Shown: in pieces, positions 10,879-22,339 of the stretch
How positions within the stretch are numbered: position 1 is the stretch's first letter
How the letters are laid out: each line of letters starts with the position of its first letter
Notes under the pieces: model-generated
What the model was told of the DNA's origin: nothing
Databases searched by the model: none
Seen by the model: only the letters and a program-made list of their open reading frames with translations
Made by a program: the position numbers and the translations under genes
DNA from: Combretum micranthum
Lineage: Eukaryota; Streptophyta; Magnoliopsida; Myrtales; Combretaceae
Length of the DNA: 64,000 nt
Direction: 5' to 3'
Assembly: GCA_024138025.1 (NCBI GenBank)
Contig: JAMXBD010002791.1
Coordinates: 1-64,000 of the forward strand

Positions 10879-11831
10879 ATCTTTCCAATCATTGCAACCA
10901 TATAGAGAATTATTGTAACAGAACACACATTCATACACACACCATTCTTTCTTTCCCCCTTGCAACCATCTGTGTAACCATCAACCATAGTGTATTGTAT
11001 ACTCGTGTAATTGTTGTATTGTACAAGATTCAAAGTGATTTGGCGTGATTAAGGGTTGTTTTCTTATTCTCTCTTCTCATTGTCTTGCATATGTTTTGTT
11101 TTACTCACAATATGTGTGAGTAGTTGTAGAGCTCGTGTAGCCATTGGTGATAGCATGTATATCTAGGAATTGAATATCTAATGTTGTGGAAATTCCTAGT
11201 CTCTATAATGCATTAGCATACTCTAATTCTAGGTAGTGCACAACTTAGGATTAGATCAGATTTCTATGGAATGCGATTGAGAAATCTACCCGTGGAAGAG
11301 ATCTAGGCTATAGAGAAGGATTACTCATGATGCCTAGAGATAGGGTCATGGAATCTTCTGCATGTTTAATTGTTGTATTGGGACCATGTATGCAATGCAA
11401 TCTTAGTTGGGTATTAACTAGGAAGAGATTCCAGTAGATACTGCTAGAATTAGGGTTCAATAGACTCGAGAGAGGTATTGAACTAATAATTAGAATCTTG
11501 CAGTTAAGAATGACACAACAACCAACGAAACTAGTAATACATGTGAATCCATTGGTGAGGTGAGTCTAATGTGTTATCATTGTTAATTCATCTAATATAG
11601 TGTAAAGAATGCAGTGTAGTTAAAACTAGTTAGCAAAAAGTCTTGATTACTGATTTGCTAGATAATAATAAAGAAGGCGAGTAATACTGCTTGTCGACGG
11701 CCCCAAGGAATATGACTCTATGATCTAGTCCTATATTACAATCGATAGGTGCACTTGCCTAACATTGACCATATTGCAGGATAAGGATCATAGGAATTAA
11801 TTTGACTCGGTCAAGAATAAAACGCACATCA

Positions 11832-14800
11832 ATTACCAACCAAGGACTGCCTTTAAACTTGTGAAATTTATAAGGACGTGAGTGAAATTCACAGCTTAGT
11901 GAGGTAATCAAATAGTATACACATAATAACATATCACATCAAGTTTTATTAATCGTGCATAAGCAATGCAACACTCAAACACATGAATATGCACATACAA
12001 GTTTGGATGATCAGAACCAAATAGGGTGGAGATTTGTACCCTCTCACCAGGGTTATGGAACTCAGCTCTCATCATTAGTAGCTAGGAGAATCAAAGAATG
12101 TGGATAATACTTTATTTTAAAATAGTTTAAAAATTCATTTGACTACCCATAAATAGAGAAACTCCCTAAGTATTATCTAATTAACATAAGAACTATGGGC
12201 GACGTTCCTCTAAAACCAAGTGGTTCTAGGGGATCCCATAAGTCTCATGATTTCATAGGCATGACCAACATTTACTCATTAGAAACCCTAATCACATCAT
12301 AGTTCCAAACAATAATATGTGGCATAATGGCTATATATAAATGCTTATGCAACGTGATATGCATGGCCCATTTAATACATTATCTAATATTGTTTAGTCC
12401 AATTTAGGTGACCAAACAATTTACAGACATTCCCTAGCTTCTAAGAAACAATCAATAAAATCATACACTTCAATTATTGTTTCATTTACGATATTTAAGC
12501 AATCACAAGTCATATAATAGATATAACCCAATTCCCCATACAAGTCAATTGTTATCTTTGTTCAAATGCAACTACTCTACAAACACAATCAATGTGAACC
12601 AGTCCAAGTTACTCACCAGTCCATAGCAGCAGCACGAGTTGTAGTAATCGAAGAGAATGTTAGAGAGATAATTTAGCTCGCCCATGTACTCAAAGAAAAT
12701 ATAATATATGTCAATACTAGGAAAGACATAAGTTGTAACAAAAATCTAATTCTTGAGTTTAGAGTTTCCTAGTATTTGTAGGCCTTGCTTGATCATGGCT
12801 CTTCTTAGGTCTATTCTACTTGGGTTTCTTTAAAGTATTTCATTGCGTGGACCTTTGTCTAATTTAATTGTTTAATTAGTTTTGACTCAATTTATCCTAA
12901 TGGATATTTTTTTTTATTTAGATTTGGATCCTCTTTTTAGTAAACTGTTTAGTCTCCTTTATTAGCTCCTATGGGCTGATTGGTCATGCACTCATCTACT
13001 TATCATACTAGTGTTTTATTTTTCATTATATTTTCCTAACATGCAAAGTAGTAGCCTTAGTGGGTTATATTTATTTTTGTAAGATTTATGGTGGAGTAAT
13101 ATCAATGTTGTCATATCTTTCCAATTGACATCTAAATTGAGCTATAATATGTACTTATTACTCTTATCTTGGCTTGATTCTATATGGTGGCCTTAATTGC
13201 ATTACTTCAATGTAAGCGGTCACTATTACACTTATTTTTGGTTACATGCCATTGTGGACCTTGCTTTGCTCATAGGCTTAAAATCTATACCCTTGTGATT
13301 TAGTGTCTTGTTCCATTTCTATCGATCCTTATTTTTCTATTTGATGGTTATTGTGGTTAGTAATTCATGAATAAGCATGAATTTGTTCCTTTATCTTTTC
13401 ATGAGCTGAAAATTTGCCATTTTAGATTGGGTATTGCTCTTTTTCCTCATATTGGCACTAATCCACTAACTTATTTGACCTTGGCATTATAAACATGAAC
13501 TTTGATTACTTTCATCCCATTGTTGTAATGTGAGTTGAATTATATAAGTTCCCTTTCATATTTTTCACTTTCATTTCTTTTAGTGATTTCATTAGCTAAT
13601 GCCTTATTTTACTTGGTAGTGATATACCTAAATCCTCATGACCTTGTTTCTATTTAATCTTATATACATCATTTAAGTAATTAGTGATCATTAAATGTTA
13701 AGGAATAAGTTTTAGGAAATTCAAGCCCTAAACCATTAGTGTCGTAGCCTATATAGGGAAAATGATTCGTGATTCCAAGTTTGTTTCCTTTGTGGCTCAT
13801 AACCTAACTTGTTGACAAATAATTGAATTAAAACATGAGTAGGCTTTAGTCCCTAACTTAACCTTAATCGAAGTTCCTACGCTTTAAAGCCCATGTTTCT
13901 CTTTTAACTTTCCTTTAGTGATTTCATTTTATTCCTAATGACATATTGGGAAGAAAAAAATAATAAACTTAACCCATGTTCACTCCTAACCATGGTATCC
14001 ACAAATGGTTATGGTGCATTAATTAAGTTTCGAAGTGATTATACTAGAATGTGATATCAATTTGAACCTTCTACAATATTTATTGTTATACATTACATAA
14101 TATTTCATTTTTCCTCAAAAGCATTAGTAAAAAAATGGAAAGAAACAAAACATAAATTCAGATCCTGGGGGACCCTAATGAACCGTGAACTATATAGTAG
14201 AGTTATAGGTGGATTTTTTATGCTTCAAGCTTCCTAGATGTCCATATAACATGTTTATGTGTAATATTGCAAGAAAAAAAAAATCATTTTGCACTCTCCA
14301 TGAGGGAATCCAAACCCTAGTTGAACATAAACCTCACTTATGATGCTTTAATCCCAAAATACCAAGAAATTAAATTGAAATATACATATAAACCTAGGGG
14401 TCGAATTTTCACATGTTTATAACAAGCATTCCTTACCTTTTTACAACTTGTTTTCACTTTCTACCAAATTGTTTAGGGATTTACCTTAGTGATAGTGGAG
14501 TATTAGGTCACAATTCCCCTAAGAGCAAGATCCGAACCTAAAGGGAAAAGAAAAAGGGAATGCAAGAAAAAAAAACACTTGGAAGTGAGCCTTAGGTGTC
14601 TCTAAAGAAAGCTTTTCGAAAGCTTAAGTTGCTTACTCATGTGTAAGTGGAGTTTTGCTGGACTTGCTCCAAAAACAATCACCCTTTCTTTTTGTTTTGC
14701 TTGAAAAAGGTAGAATATTTCTTTATTCAAAAAGTGGTTGTTTGTTTGTTTGTTGAAGGGAGAAAAAGATGAGAGAGAGTGTGAGAAAGTGTGTTCAAGA

Positions 14801-15597
14801 AGTTTCACATATTTAATTAAGGTGAGTGAGTTGATATTGCTTAGATTTTGGGATTTCAAAATTTAGAAAAAGGATTGTGTGAAATGCTTGCTTTAATGGA
14901 AGTGGTACTATGATAGTACATGCATGTAAAAGGTGGCTAAGTGATGGTTGTAAGGGTATGATTGTTCATATCATAGTACTATTGTATTTATAGTTTTGAA
15001 ATTTGGATCTCCTTTTGATATCTCCAATTTAGAAAGATCAAAGATGATAGGGATTTTCTTTAGATGGTCCATGGTTTAGAAAAATGAGGGGAGGGCTTTT
15101 ATCATTTCTTCAAGTATATTTTGAGTCTACAAAATGCATATGTGAAAAATGACTTAAATTATTTACATTTATGAACCGGATGATAAATTCATTAAGTAAT
15201 CAAAGAAAAATGTATTTATATCTTATGATATTGCTAAATTATTACTGTTGATAATTCTTAGCATCGATATTTAGGGTTTCATAGTTACGCAATTAGCTAT
15301 TACTAGAGTTTGGGCTACACAATTAGGGTTTAGGTCCTAAATTAGGGTTTTCTATCCTAAAACCTTTTAATAATAATAATATTTGTTAAGCTTGATTTTA
15401 GGGTTTTGGTTCATTTTTCATGATGTTGACACTGCCTTTGTTCTGCCTTAGGTCTTATCAGAAGATTTTTGGGTTCTCAGCTTCTCTTTGAGTTACTATT
15501 TGATATTTGTAAGGTCTTATACCTATAAGGGATCTTATAGTGTAGTCTCTCATGTCACTATAAAGTTTAATTCAAAATAAAAATTTTAAGGGGTTTA
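11832..15597 (-). repeat. Partial long LTR of a gypsy element (Tekay/Del-like?), minus strand
   Basis: Read on the minus strand, this starts TGTAAACCCC at 15597, the usual opening of long chromovirus-type LTRs. It has CTATAAATAC at 14993, then a leader without coding frames, and a good splice-donor-like CTGGTGAGT near 12619. Its far end is cut off by the Athila element. No polypurine tract precedes the start, so it would be a 5' or solo LTR. The solo LTR at 26810-30591 has the same general architecture but is not obviously the same family. The lineage name is a guess. Confidence 0.45.
14984..14993 (-). promoter_or_regulatory. Candidate TATA box in the minus-strand long LTR
   Basis: Minus strand reads CTATAAATAC, about 600 bases after the presumed LTR start at 15597. 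Confidence 0.4.
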
Positions 15598-15601
15598 CAA
15601 T

Positions 15602-15790
15602 TGCTATTTAGAGCTTAAGAGCTTTACTACCACAAGGGATGTTGTTGCTACAAGTGTTTTTGCACCATTGTTACCACCACTAGCTAAGATGAAAAGTGTA
15701 AGATATTGGCCCAATGAAAGTTAATAACAAAGCAATTGGTGACTAAGAGGTTTTTTTATGTTCATTTAACCCAAAAGTAATGAACGAGAA
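15602..15790. repeat. Diverged direct repeat, copy A
   Basis: Shares with 19370-19575, in the same orientation, the blocks GATGTTGTTGCTA, AAGTGTTT, AATAACAAAGCAATTG and CCAAAAGTAATGA. The minus-strand long LTR ends directly beside it, as if inserted at its edge. Confidence 0.6.
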
Positions 15791-16289
15791 GATAACAACC
15801 CCTTGGATGAATATGCAATTCTCTTTCTCTATAGTTTTCTAGAGAGAGATTTTCCTCTCACTTTGGAGAATCCTCGCACCATATGGGTGTTGTTACTTTG
15901 TTGGTTGCTCTTTCCTCTTTTACATAACTTTCATGTACATTTATATAAGCATGCATCAATTAACCAAATTTTGCATTGTGTGTTCTTGATTTGAGCATCT
16001 TTTGCCTTGTTTTAGCTATTTTGTTTGCCTTTCACGTTTTTTTTCCTATACTAAAAAATATTAAAAAAGAAAATAAAAAAAAAAGAAACAAGTTCATATT
16101 AGTAAAAATTTTAATTTCTCAAGAAAAACAAAATTTACATTCTCATTCTTCTTCTTATTTTTATTTCTTAGTTGTATTATCATTTTCACTTAGGTAGTTT
16201 GATTGCAATTTTGTGTCTATTAGCTCATAGTTTCAATCTATACTTAGCTCTTTTCAAGTTTCTTTTCTGTATTATACTTATTCTCTAGT
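15791..16289. other. No gene recognised
   Basis: T-rich DNA with short open frames of low complexity. It may be the 5' part of the LINE relic that follows, but nothing in it shows this. Confidence 0.4.
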
Positions 16290-17060
16290 TATTTATGTAC
16301 AAATTGATGGCTTACTTTTTTGTTACTTTTCCTAGTGATGGTCCAAATGTTGATGAGATCTTTCTTGATGATTCAACTATTGAGATTCAATTTGAAGGAA
16401 CGAAATCAATAGAGATCTTAGCAGTAGCTAAAACAATTATTGGTGAGGTAATCCATAAAAATACAGTGATTAATGTGCTGAGAAATACTTAGAAGAGTTA
16501 TGGAATCATAGCCATTTTTCACACTGAATCAAACTCATTTTTCACTAAATTTCAAAACTAGATCCCATTTGGGTTGAGTGTCTGGATGAATGTCCATGGT
16601 CAATTTTGGGACACTGTTTGGTAATTGAGTAATGGGTAGGTAAAAGGAAGTTAGATGATATTATTTTACATTTGATGTCATTTTGGATTTAAATCCATGG
16701 CCTATTTTTGGATCATATGACTTCCATTTGTTGAAACAAATTGGTAGTAAAGTGGGGTAGGTTTTGGCGGTAGAACTCATATCTTCTTCTAAAGGTGAAC
16801 AGAGAGCTTTCTTGAGAGTATAGGTACATATCCTTATCGATGGGCCTCTAAAATTGAAATTTAGGTAAATAATGACCAGGATAATAGATGTCAACCCTTT
16901 TTAAAGTATGAGAAACTAAATGATTGGTGTCTTCACTAGGGGTTTTTGGGCATTTAGTAAAAATTATGAGGTTGAGAAGTGTGAGGATATGAGTTTGCAC
17001 TAGGGCCAAGGGAAAGCATGGTCAGAAGTGGAAAATGGAAGATAAGGCTGAGGTTTCAAA
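16290..17060 (+). pseudogene. LINE ORF1 relic (DUF4283 and CCHC zinc knuckle)
   Basis: The open part at 16295-16492 has IEIQFEGTKSIEILAVAK and VINVLRNT. After a stop the reading continues as KSYGIIAIFHTESNSFF and then VWMNVHGQFWDTVW. This order (basic or hydrophobic start, central F, then LxxW) is that of the DUF4283 domain of plant LINE ORF1 proteins. Near 16908-16960, YEKLNDWC and GFLGHLVKN resemble the CCHC_4 knuckle (YERLPDFCFxCGxLGH in relatives), with one cysteine lost to a stop. It would be the RNA-binding protein of a L1-like element. At least eight stops or shifts make it a relic. Domain names rest on my reading, not on a search. Confidence 0.6.
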
Positions 17061-17113
17061 AGGATTGAAGGATATTTTCCATCCCAACGTTTCATAGGAC
17101 CTTCAAAACCATT

Positions 17114-17135
17114 AAAAAAAAAAAAAAAAAAAAAA
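17114..17135 (+). repeat. 22-base A tract inside the LINE relic
   Basis: An uninterrupted A run placed after the ORF1 relic and before the zinc-binding/RNase H relic. It could be the poly(A) tail of one retrocopy. Confidence 0.8.
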
Positions 17136-17237
17136 TTAAACTAACCTTGAACCCTTCCACTTCATGTTCCATGTTCCTTACATCTAGTACTATAAGGGTT
17201 GAGGTGAATCATGGAAGAGCTTTACTTCATTTTATTT

Positions 17238-18430
17238 CAACAGGAATATATGGAAAGTGGTTTAGCACTTAAAAAACCTTGCCAAAGATTATCCACTTTC
17301 TCTAGAGAATCTAACCAACTCACTAGCAATAATGGAAAATTTATATCAATGTCATGTATGCAATAGTAAAAAATGTCCTTTTTGTGGTGGTAATAAAACA
17401 AACAAACATCTATTTTTCTGTTGTGAATGGATATTGAATGTGTGGCATAGGGTGTTGGGTTGGAAAACAATAAGAGCAGCCTCAAATCACTACTAGAATG
17501 GTGAGAAGTTTATTATAAGGGATGTAGATAGAGCAACACAAAGTCAAATGGTGGAGGTATTATGTTTCCGATGGAAAGAACAATGTAGAGCTCATTGTAA
17601 TCATAAAAACATAACCTTTTTTCTGTGATTTAATGGATAGATGCTTGGTTTGAAGAAAAGAAGAGGGTGGATTGGGGTATCTTTGTCTAGATTTAAGGAT
17701 GATGTAGTGGATGAGATTAAGTGAGAAAAGGTAAAACGAAATGGGTAAGTGAACATGTGGACAAATGATGCGGAAAATTTTAGTCAAAGTGGTAAAAACA
17801 TCTTAGTTGATAGTAGCAGTGAGTTATCATGTTTATACGCTGATGAGGTGCAATGTTATCAAGATGTATACTATCAAATGAAGAGGAAATCAAGGTTTTA
17901 TTTATCCTTCTTAGTTGTTGATTTTAAACTTGTCCATTAAAATTAAAAGATATTGGCATTTGAATTATGCACGAGAAACAACAACAACATATAGATTGTT
18001 AGGATCAACTGTGATGGATCATGGGTGGATCTAATGTTGGTTTAAGCATTGTAGTTATTCATCATGATGGTTTTGGTCAAATTTTGAAAGGTAATGCACA
18101 AGTAATTTTTTCTCCGAGTCCAGAAGCAATGGAAGTCCAAGCATTATTATTGGGGAGTTAATATAGTTAAAACTATGGGCTAGTAAAGAGCTATATTTTT
18201 TATAAATTGCTTTGCTTTTTTCTTATCTGCCCAATAGTCTTCATTGGTCATGAATGCCATATTTTGAGGATGTTTGCTTACTATTAAAGTCCTTACAAAG
18301 TTTACTTTTTGATATTGTTTTCATTTGAAAAAACAATAATCAAATAGTGGATTTAGTGGCTCAAATTTTTAGAAGAGGATGTGTCTATATAATTGGTGGG
18401 TAAACCCCTATCCTCTCTCCAAAAGCTACT
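17238..18430 (+). pseudogene. LINE ORF2 C-terminal relic (zinc-binding and RNase H)
   Basis: 17238-17470 reads, across stops, LPKIIHFLWRIL, then YQCHVCNSKKCPFCGG, then HLFFCCEWILNVWHRVLGW, the pattern of the RT-associated zinc-binding domain (zf-RVT). About 17998-18165 reads RINCDGSW and, one frame over, VVIHHDGFGQILKGNAQ and SPEAMEVQALLLG, the RNase H fold of plant LINEs (catalytic Asp in CDGSW). The tail near 18330-18400 reads VDLVAQIFRRG. Endonuclease and nearly all of RT, which should precede these, are absent. Confidence 0.6.
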
Positions 18431-18898
18431 ACCTTGTGAGTATTAATGTTTTAAGGCAAGTAATGTTTGTAATCCTCTAGGCGCTTAATTTGATTAATGT
18501 TTGCTAGGTAAAAAAGAAATAATCCTTGAAAGTTCCATAAGGTTGATTTGAGGATATGGTTTAAATGTATCTTCAATCTCTTGAACTAAGTGCACTAATT
18601 TCAAAATTTTAGCTTTGGCTAGAAATCTAATCCTTCCATTATATTCCAACATTCCAAAGATGTTTAATGTGAACATACATTGTTTAAGAGATCTATTTTA
18701 TTATTACAATTTATACATTTTGTCTAAAATTCTCTCTAAGCTTTATGAACTCGAATTAGGTTAGTGATATTAGAAGTGGTCTATACTTGTTAATTAATCT
18801 AGTAAATCTTGAATCTTAATCGCTTATATTGAAATAAAAATATATGAATAGGTAACTGTTTTATATTTGGGTTTTGCTATGGCCGATTATCATTTTTT
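18431..18898. other. No gene recognised
   Basis: AT-rich, no coding frame or repeat that I can support. Confidence 0.5.
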
Positions 18899-19098
18899 GG
18901 TCTGTTTGGATAGCCTGTTTTTTATCTGTATTTGTATCGAAACGATATGTGTAAATATATATTTATATTTAATCTATTTGATTTTTTTTATGAGAACTGC
19001 CAACTCTTTTTTATCTGAATCTATTTTTTGATAAACAATTTGATAAAAAAATATGAAAAAAGTGTATGTATCTATAAATTAAAACTAACCAACAAACC
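18899..19098. mobile_element. Tourist-like MITE, copy 1
   Basis: Starts GGTCTGTTTGG and ends CCAACAAACC. The interior matches, in reverse complement, the MITE at 44774-45008 over most of its length, for example AGTGTAAATAT-like, TTTAATCTATTTGAT, GATAAACAATTTG and GAAAAAAGTGT blocks. No clear target duplication remains. Confidence 0.65.
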
Positions 19099-19369
19099 TT
19101 TTGTCATTGTATCTCAAATAGACTTCTAAATTATAATGTAATTATATTTGATTTAATAAGATATCATGTCATTGATTCTTTTATAGATATCACCATTCAA
19201 CCTCTATTGTAGCGAATCTTGTTTCACTTGTTGATCAATTTTTTTATTTTCTCTTTACTAAAAAATTGCTTATTATTTTTTCCTTTCCCTCTAATATGCA
19301 AGTTTGAAAGTTGTCCCCTACCTAGAGCAAAGAGCACCACAATCATAAGTAGTGCTACAACCATAATGA
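19099..19369. other. No gene recognised
   Basis: Short AT-rich stretch between the MITE and direct-repeat copy B. Confidence 0.4.
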
Positions 19370-19575
19370 TTGCTACTAAGAGCTACATCACCATAAGGAT
19401 GTTGTTGCTATAAGTGTTTATATACCGTTGCCATCACCATCACCATCACCATCACCACCACCGCCGCATGAGGGAGAATAAGATTGGACTAGTGATAGTC
19501 GATAACAAAGCAATTGATGTATAATTAATTTTTTATTTTAATTTAATCCAAAAGTAATGAGCTAGGAGATGGAAT
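19370..19575. repeat. Diverged direct repeat, copy B, with a CATCAC microsatellite
   Basis: Second copy of the 15602-15790 sequence, 3.8 kb away. A (CATCAC)n run at about 19430-19460 is present here and absent from copy A. Confidence 0.6.
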
Positions 19576-20350
19576 AATTGTGTCACATAAATGTTGAGGG
19601 GCTTCCAATGGTATTGAGAATCTCAATGATAAGTTAATGAACTTAATTGTAAGATGACTTTATCTCTTTTTCCTTTTCAGTTAAATAAATATTTTGTTAT
19701 GCGAATATAGTCATTGTTCCCCTATTTTAAAACGCAATACTCAGCTTAGATATTTTTAGGGGGAAAAAAATTTAGATTATAGTGTAGTTTAAATGTGCAA
19801 ATTGGAAATAATTTTTTTCCATTTATCTTTTTCAAATTACACTCTTAAATTATTTTTTTTTGTATAATTTATTGTAGAGATTAGAAGGATAAACATCACC
19901 TAACAATAATATCATAAGTATTTTAAAAAAAAAAGTTCCCCAGATAATCCTATGTATAGATTTTTAAATTGAGGAAAAATGAAAAAAAAAAAGAAAAGAA
20001 AAATTAAGAAGATCCATATCCCTGCAAAATCATTCTTAATTGAACCTGAATTATACCGGTCTTTTGGGTCCGGGTCCAACTTTCAAAAATGCAAACGAAC
20101 CCACTGGTGGACCGAAGTCACGTAACAAGTAACAACACACTACACACCTCCTTCCGGCCAAAACAGAAAACAACACACCTCCTAAATGACAGAAATATCC
20201 TCCGCCATTTAGACAGCACCAGGTAACAGAACAGAACACCAACAACCTTATCTTCCGAAATCACCAAACTGCCAAGTGCTTCAATTTCCTCACCAAAAGA
20301 TGCCACCAAAATTATAACCCAAAAAAAAAAAAAAAAGTAAGGGAAAAAAA
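19576..20350. other. Upstream region of the lumenal-protein gene
   Basis: AT-rich to about 20040, then less so up to the ATG at 20351. It should hold the promoter and 5' UTR. I see no convincing TATA box. Confidence 0.4.
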
Positions 20351-22339
20351 ATGCAGGCAACATCATTCTTCTCTTCTGCAAACACTTTCCTTTCTTCTTC
20401 CACCACTTCCTTATCAACACCCTCTTCATTTTCTCCATGCAGACAGCACTGTAGACCTACCAGACTCACCCTTTGTAAGTCCTTGAGTGAGTCATCATCA
20501 CCAACTACTGATGCTGTTTCTCCAACACTGACCAAGAGGAGCATTGCAATCACTCTACTCACTGGGTTGGTTTCTTTCTTTGGAGGAAAGATAAAGAGAA
20601 GCAATGCAGCTGTTCTTGAACCTGAAGATGATGTAGAACTATTGGAGAAGGTGAAGAAGGATAGGAAGAAGAGGCTTGAAAGACAAGGAATTCTTAACTC
20701 TGCCAAAAAGGAGAAAGGTTTACTCCATTGATAGAATTATTCAAACTAATTACAAGTAGTTTGCTTGGTAGTACTGTTTTTACTAGTGCTTTAGATATCA
20801 TTAGGCAGTGCTTTTGGAATAGGGTACCAATTAAGGGGTGTCCAGGGCACTTGTCCTAAGTGCGTGTTGGTTTTGCAGAAAACATTGAGAAGTAACGTCG
20901 ACCCCTGCATCAATGTTATCGAAAAATCTGTTTCATTTGTTCCCATTCTTATATTATTTGTCAATGTTGTAAGACGTTTCAGTTGCATCAATAAGAGCAT
21001 GGCATATATATTTTTTTTTATAATGTATCTAAATAACCAAATTGTTGAATTGGCCACTAGGATATCTGCAAGACCTTGTGTACAAGCTGAGTGAAGTCGG
21101 TCAAGCCATTGAGAAGAATGACCTATCTGCAGCTAATGCAGTGCTTGGGGGAAGCACTCAAACAGAATGGGTCAAGAATGCCAACATTGCATTCACCAAG
21201 GTGGTTTTTCTTCTCACTTCTAATCACTAACCTTTTGATAAATTTTAGAACTACGATAATCTAGATTCTAGTAGTTTAAACCTTTTGTATTTGGTGTGAT
21301 TTTATTAGACACTTCCCTTCGCCCATGCGTTGGAACATTGATTGAAGTTCATGGATAGACTAATATCATGGTTAACTTTTGATGTACAGCCAACTAGCAT
21401 AGATTTATCGTAAAGGTGGAATAAAATAGCCATCCCTCCCCTGCAATCTTAACCCTGCACATGTTTTTCAGAATGCTAGTCCATAATATTCCTTTCACTC
21501 AATGAGGAATGGTAGCTCATTCACGCTACCATATGATTAACTATTCTTTGATATTTTCCAGCATGGTTTCATATTTAGTCATGAGACCCTATCATGATAA
21601 TCAAGCCATGGATTGGGATAAGATCATGTTAGTAGTTTTAGATGTATTTTAGATCTTGTACTAATGTCATTTTAAATGCAATCAAACAAAGTAATTTAGG
21701 AACCTCAATTATATTCTTAATTTCATTCCATTCCAGAAACCAAACACGTTATGAATTACTAAGAAATAATGAATTACTAAGCAATAAATTGGGATAAAAC
21801 TCAAAAATTTATGGATCGACATTGACTCATTGTATATACAGTGAATACCCTTCAAAGTATTATGATTTTATAAATCAGTTGTTCAAGGGCTTGTTTTTCT
21901 GAGAAAGAAGATTTCTCCAATGCTGAGTAAATATTCAATGCTGCTACAGCCGACTCGATTGATGTTTATGCAACTATCTTGCAGGACATTATCATTTTTT
22001 GTTTCTTAGTCACCAAATTCTTTACTGTAGTCTCAATGCGTTAATCTGTTTCACACCCAGCTAAGCTCTAGTCCAGAAGAGAAGACAGAGGTGGATACAT
22101 TCAACTCATCACTTGCTTCATTAATTTCATCTGGTAGTTTACTCTTATTCTTATGTACTATTCAAATTGCACTGTTTGGGGAACTCTGATATTTGAAGTT
22201 GACATCCTTCTTTCTTCACCCCTTTGCAGTAAGCAATAACGATGTTGAATCTTCAAAAATTGCTTTCGTTTCATCAGCCATTGCTTTCGAGAGATGGACG
22301 AACATGACCGGGCTTGTCCTTGAGCTGAAAGGGCTATAG
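20351..22339 (+). CDS. MPH2: Thylakoid-lumen 16.5 kDa protein (MPH2/TL16-like), nuclear gene, four exons
   Basis: Exons are 20351-20717, 21061-21200, 22061-22133 and 22230-22339. All introns are GT-AG, the phases join correctly, and the total is 690 bases (229 aa). Residues 1-60 are Ser/Thr-rich, typical of a chloroplast transit peptide. Lys62-Arg63 and the hydrophobic stretch 64-78 form a lumen-targeting signal, with the likely cut after NAA at 85-87, leaving about 142 residues (near 16 kDa). The mature part has a basic helix (ELLEKVKKDRKKRLERQ), then YLQDLVYKLSEVGQAIEKND, WVKNANIAFTKLSSSPEEK and a C-terminal FERWTNMTGLVLELKGL. These match the Arabidopsis At4g02530 family, reported as MPH2 and needed for photosystem II maintenance under fluctuating light. 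The start is the first in-frame ATG. No frame damage: the one apparently living gene here. The symbol is by family resemblance. Confidence 0.88.

Larger units (their letters stand above)
1..11831 (+). mobile_element. Athila-type Ty3/gypsy LTR retrotransposon, decayed, 5' LTR cut by window
   Basis: The first 34 bases match the last 34 bases before position 11831 with two substitutions, so both are LTR 3' ends and the span between is one element. Order on the plus strand is primer-binding site, gag, protease, RT, RNase H, integrase, a long spacer, an ATHILA-family ORF in the envelope position, polypurine tract and 3' LTR. That order, and the extra ORF after integrase, are typical of the Athila lineage. 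Every coding segment has stops or frameshifts, so the copy is not autonomous. The flank at 11832 onwards reads as part of another LTR, so this element probably inserted into it. Confidence 0.88.
9227..11831 (+). repeat. 3' LTR of the Athila element (left edge uncertain)
   Basis: The right edge at 11831 is fixed by the match to positions 1-34. The left edge is placed at the first TG after the polypurine tract but cannot be tested, because the 5' LTR is outside the window; it could lie further right. Within it are four clear 28-bp palindromes (10377-10756), then a TATA-like box at 10870. The rest is AT-rich without a coding frame. Confidence 0.6.

Noticed and set aside
19430..19466. CATCAC run as a His-rich coding segment
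   Set aside because: It is a simple microsatellite with no open frame around it.
20118..20706. Long minus-strand open frames over the first exon of the lumenal-protein gene
   Set aside because: They are antisense shadows of the exon; composition is Phe/Leu-rich from A/T runs and no family is recognisable.
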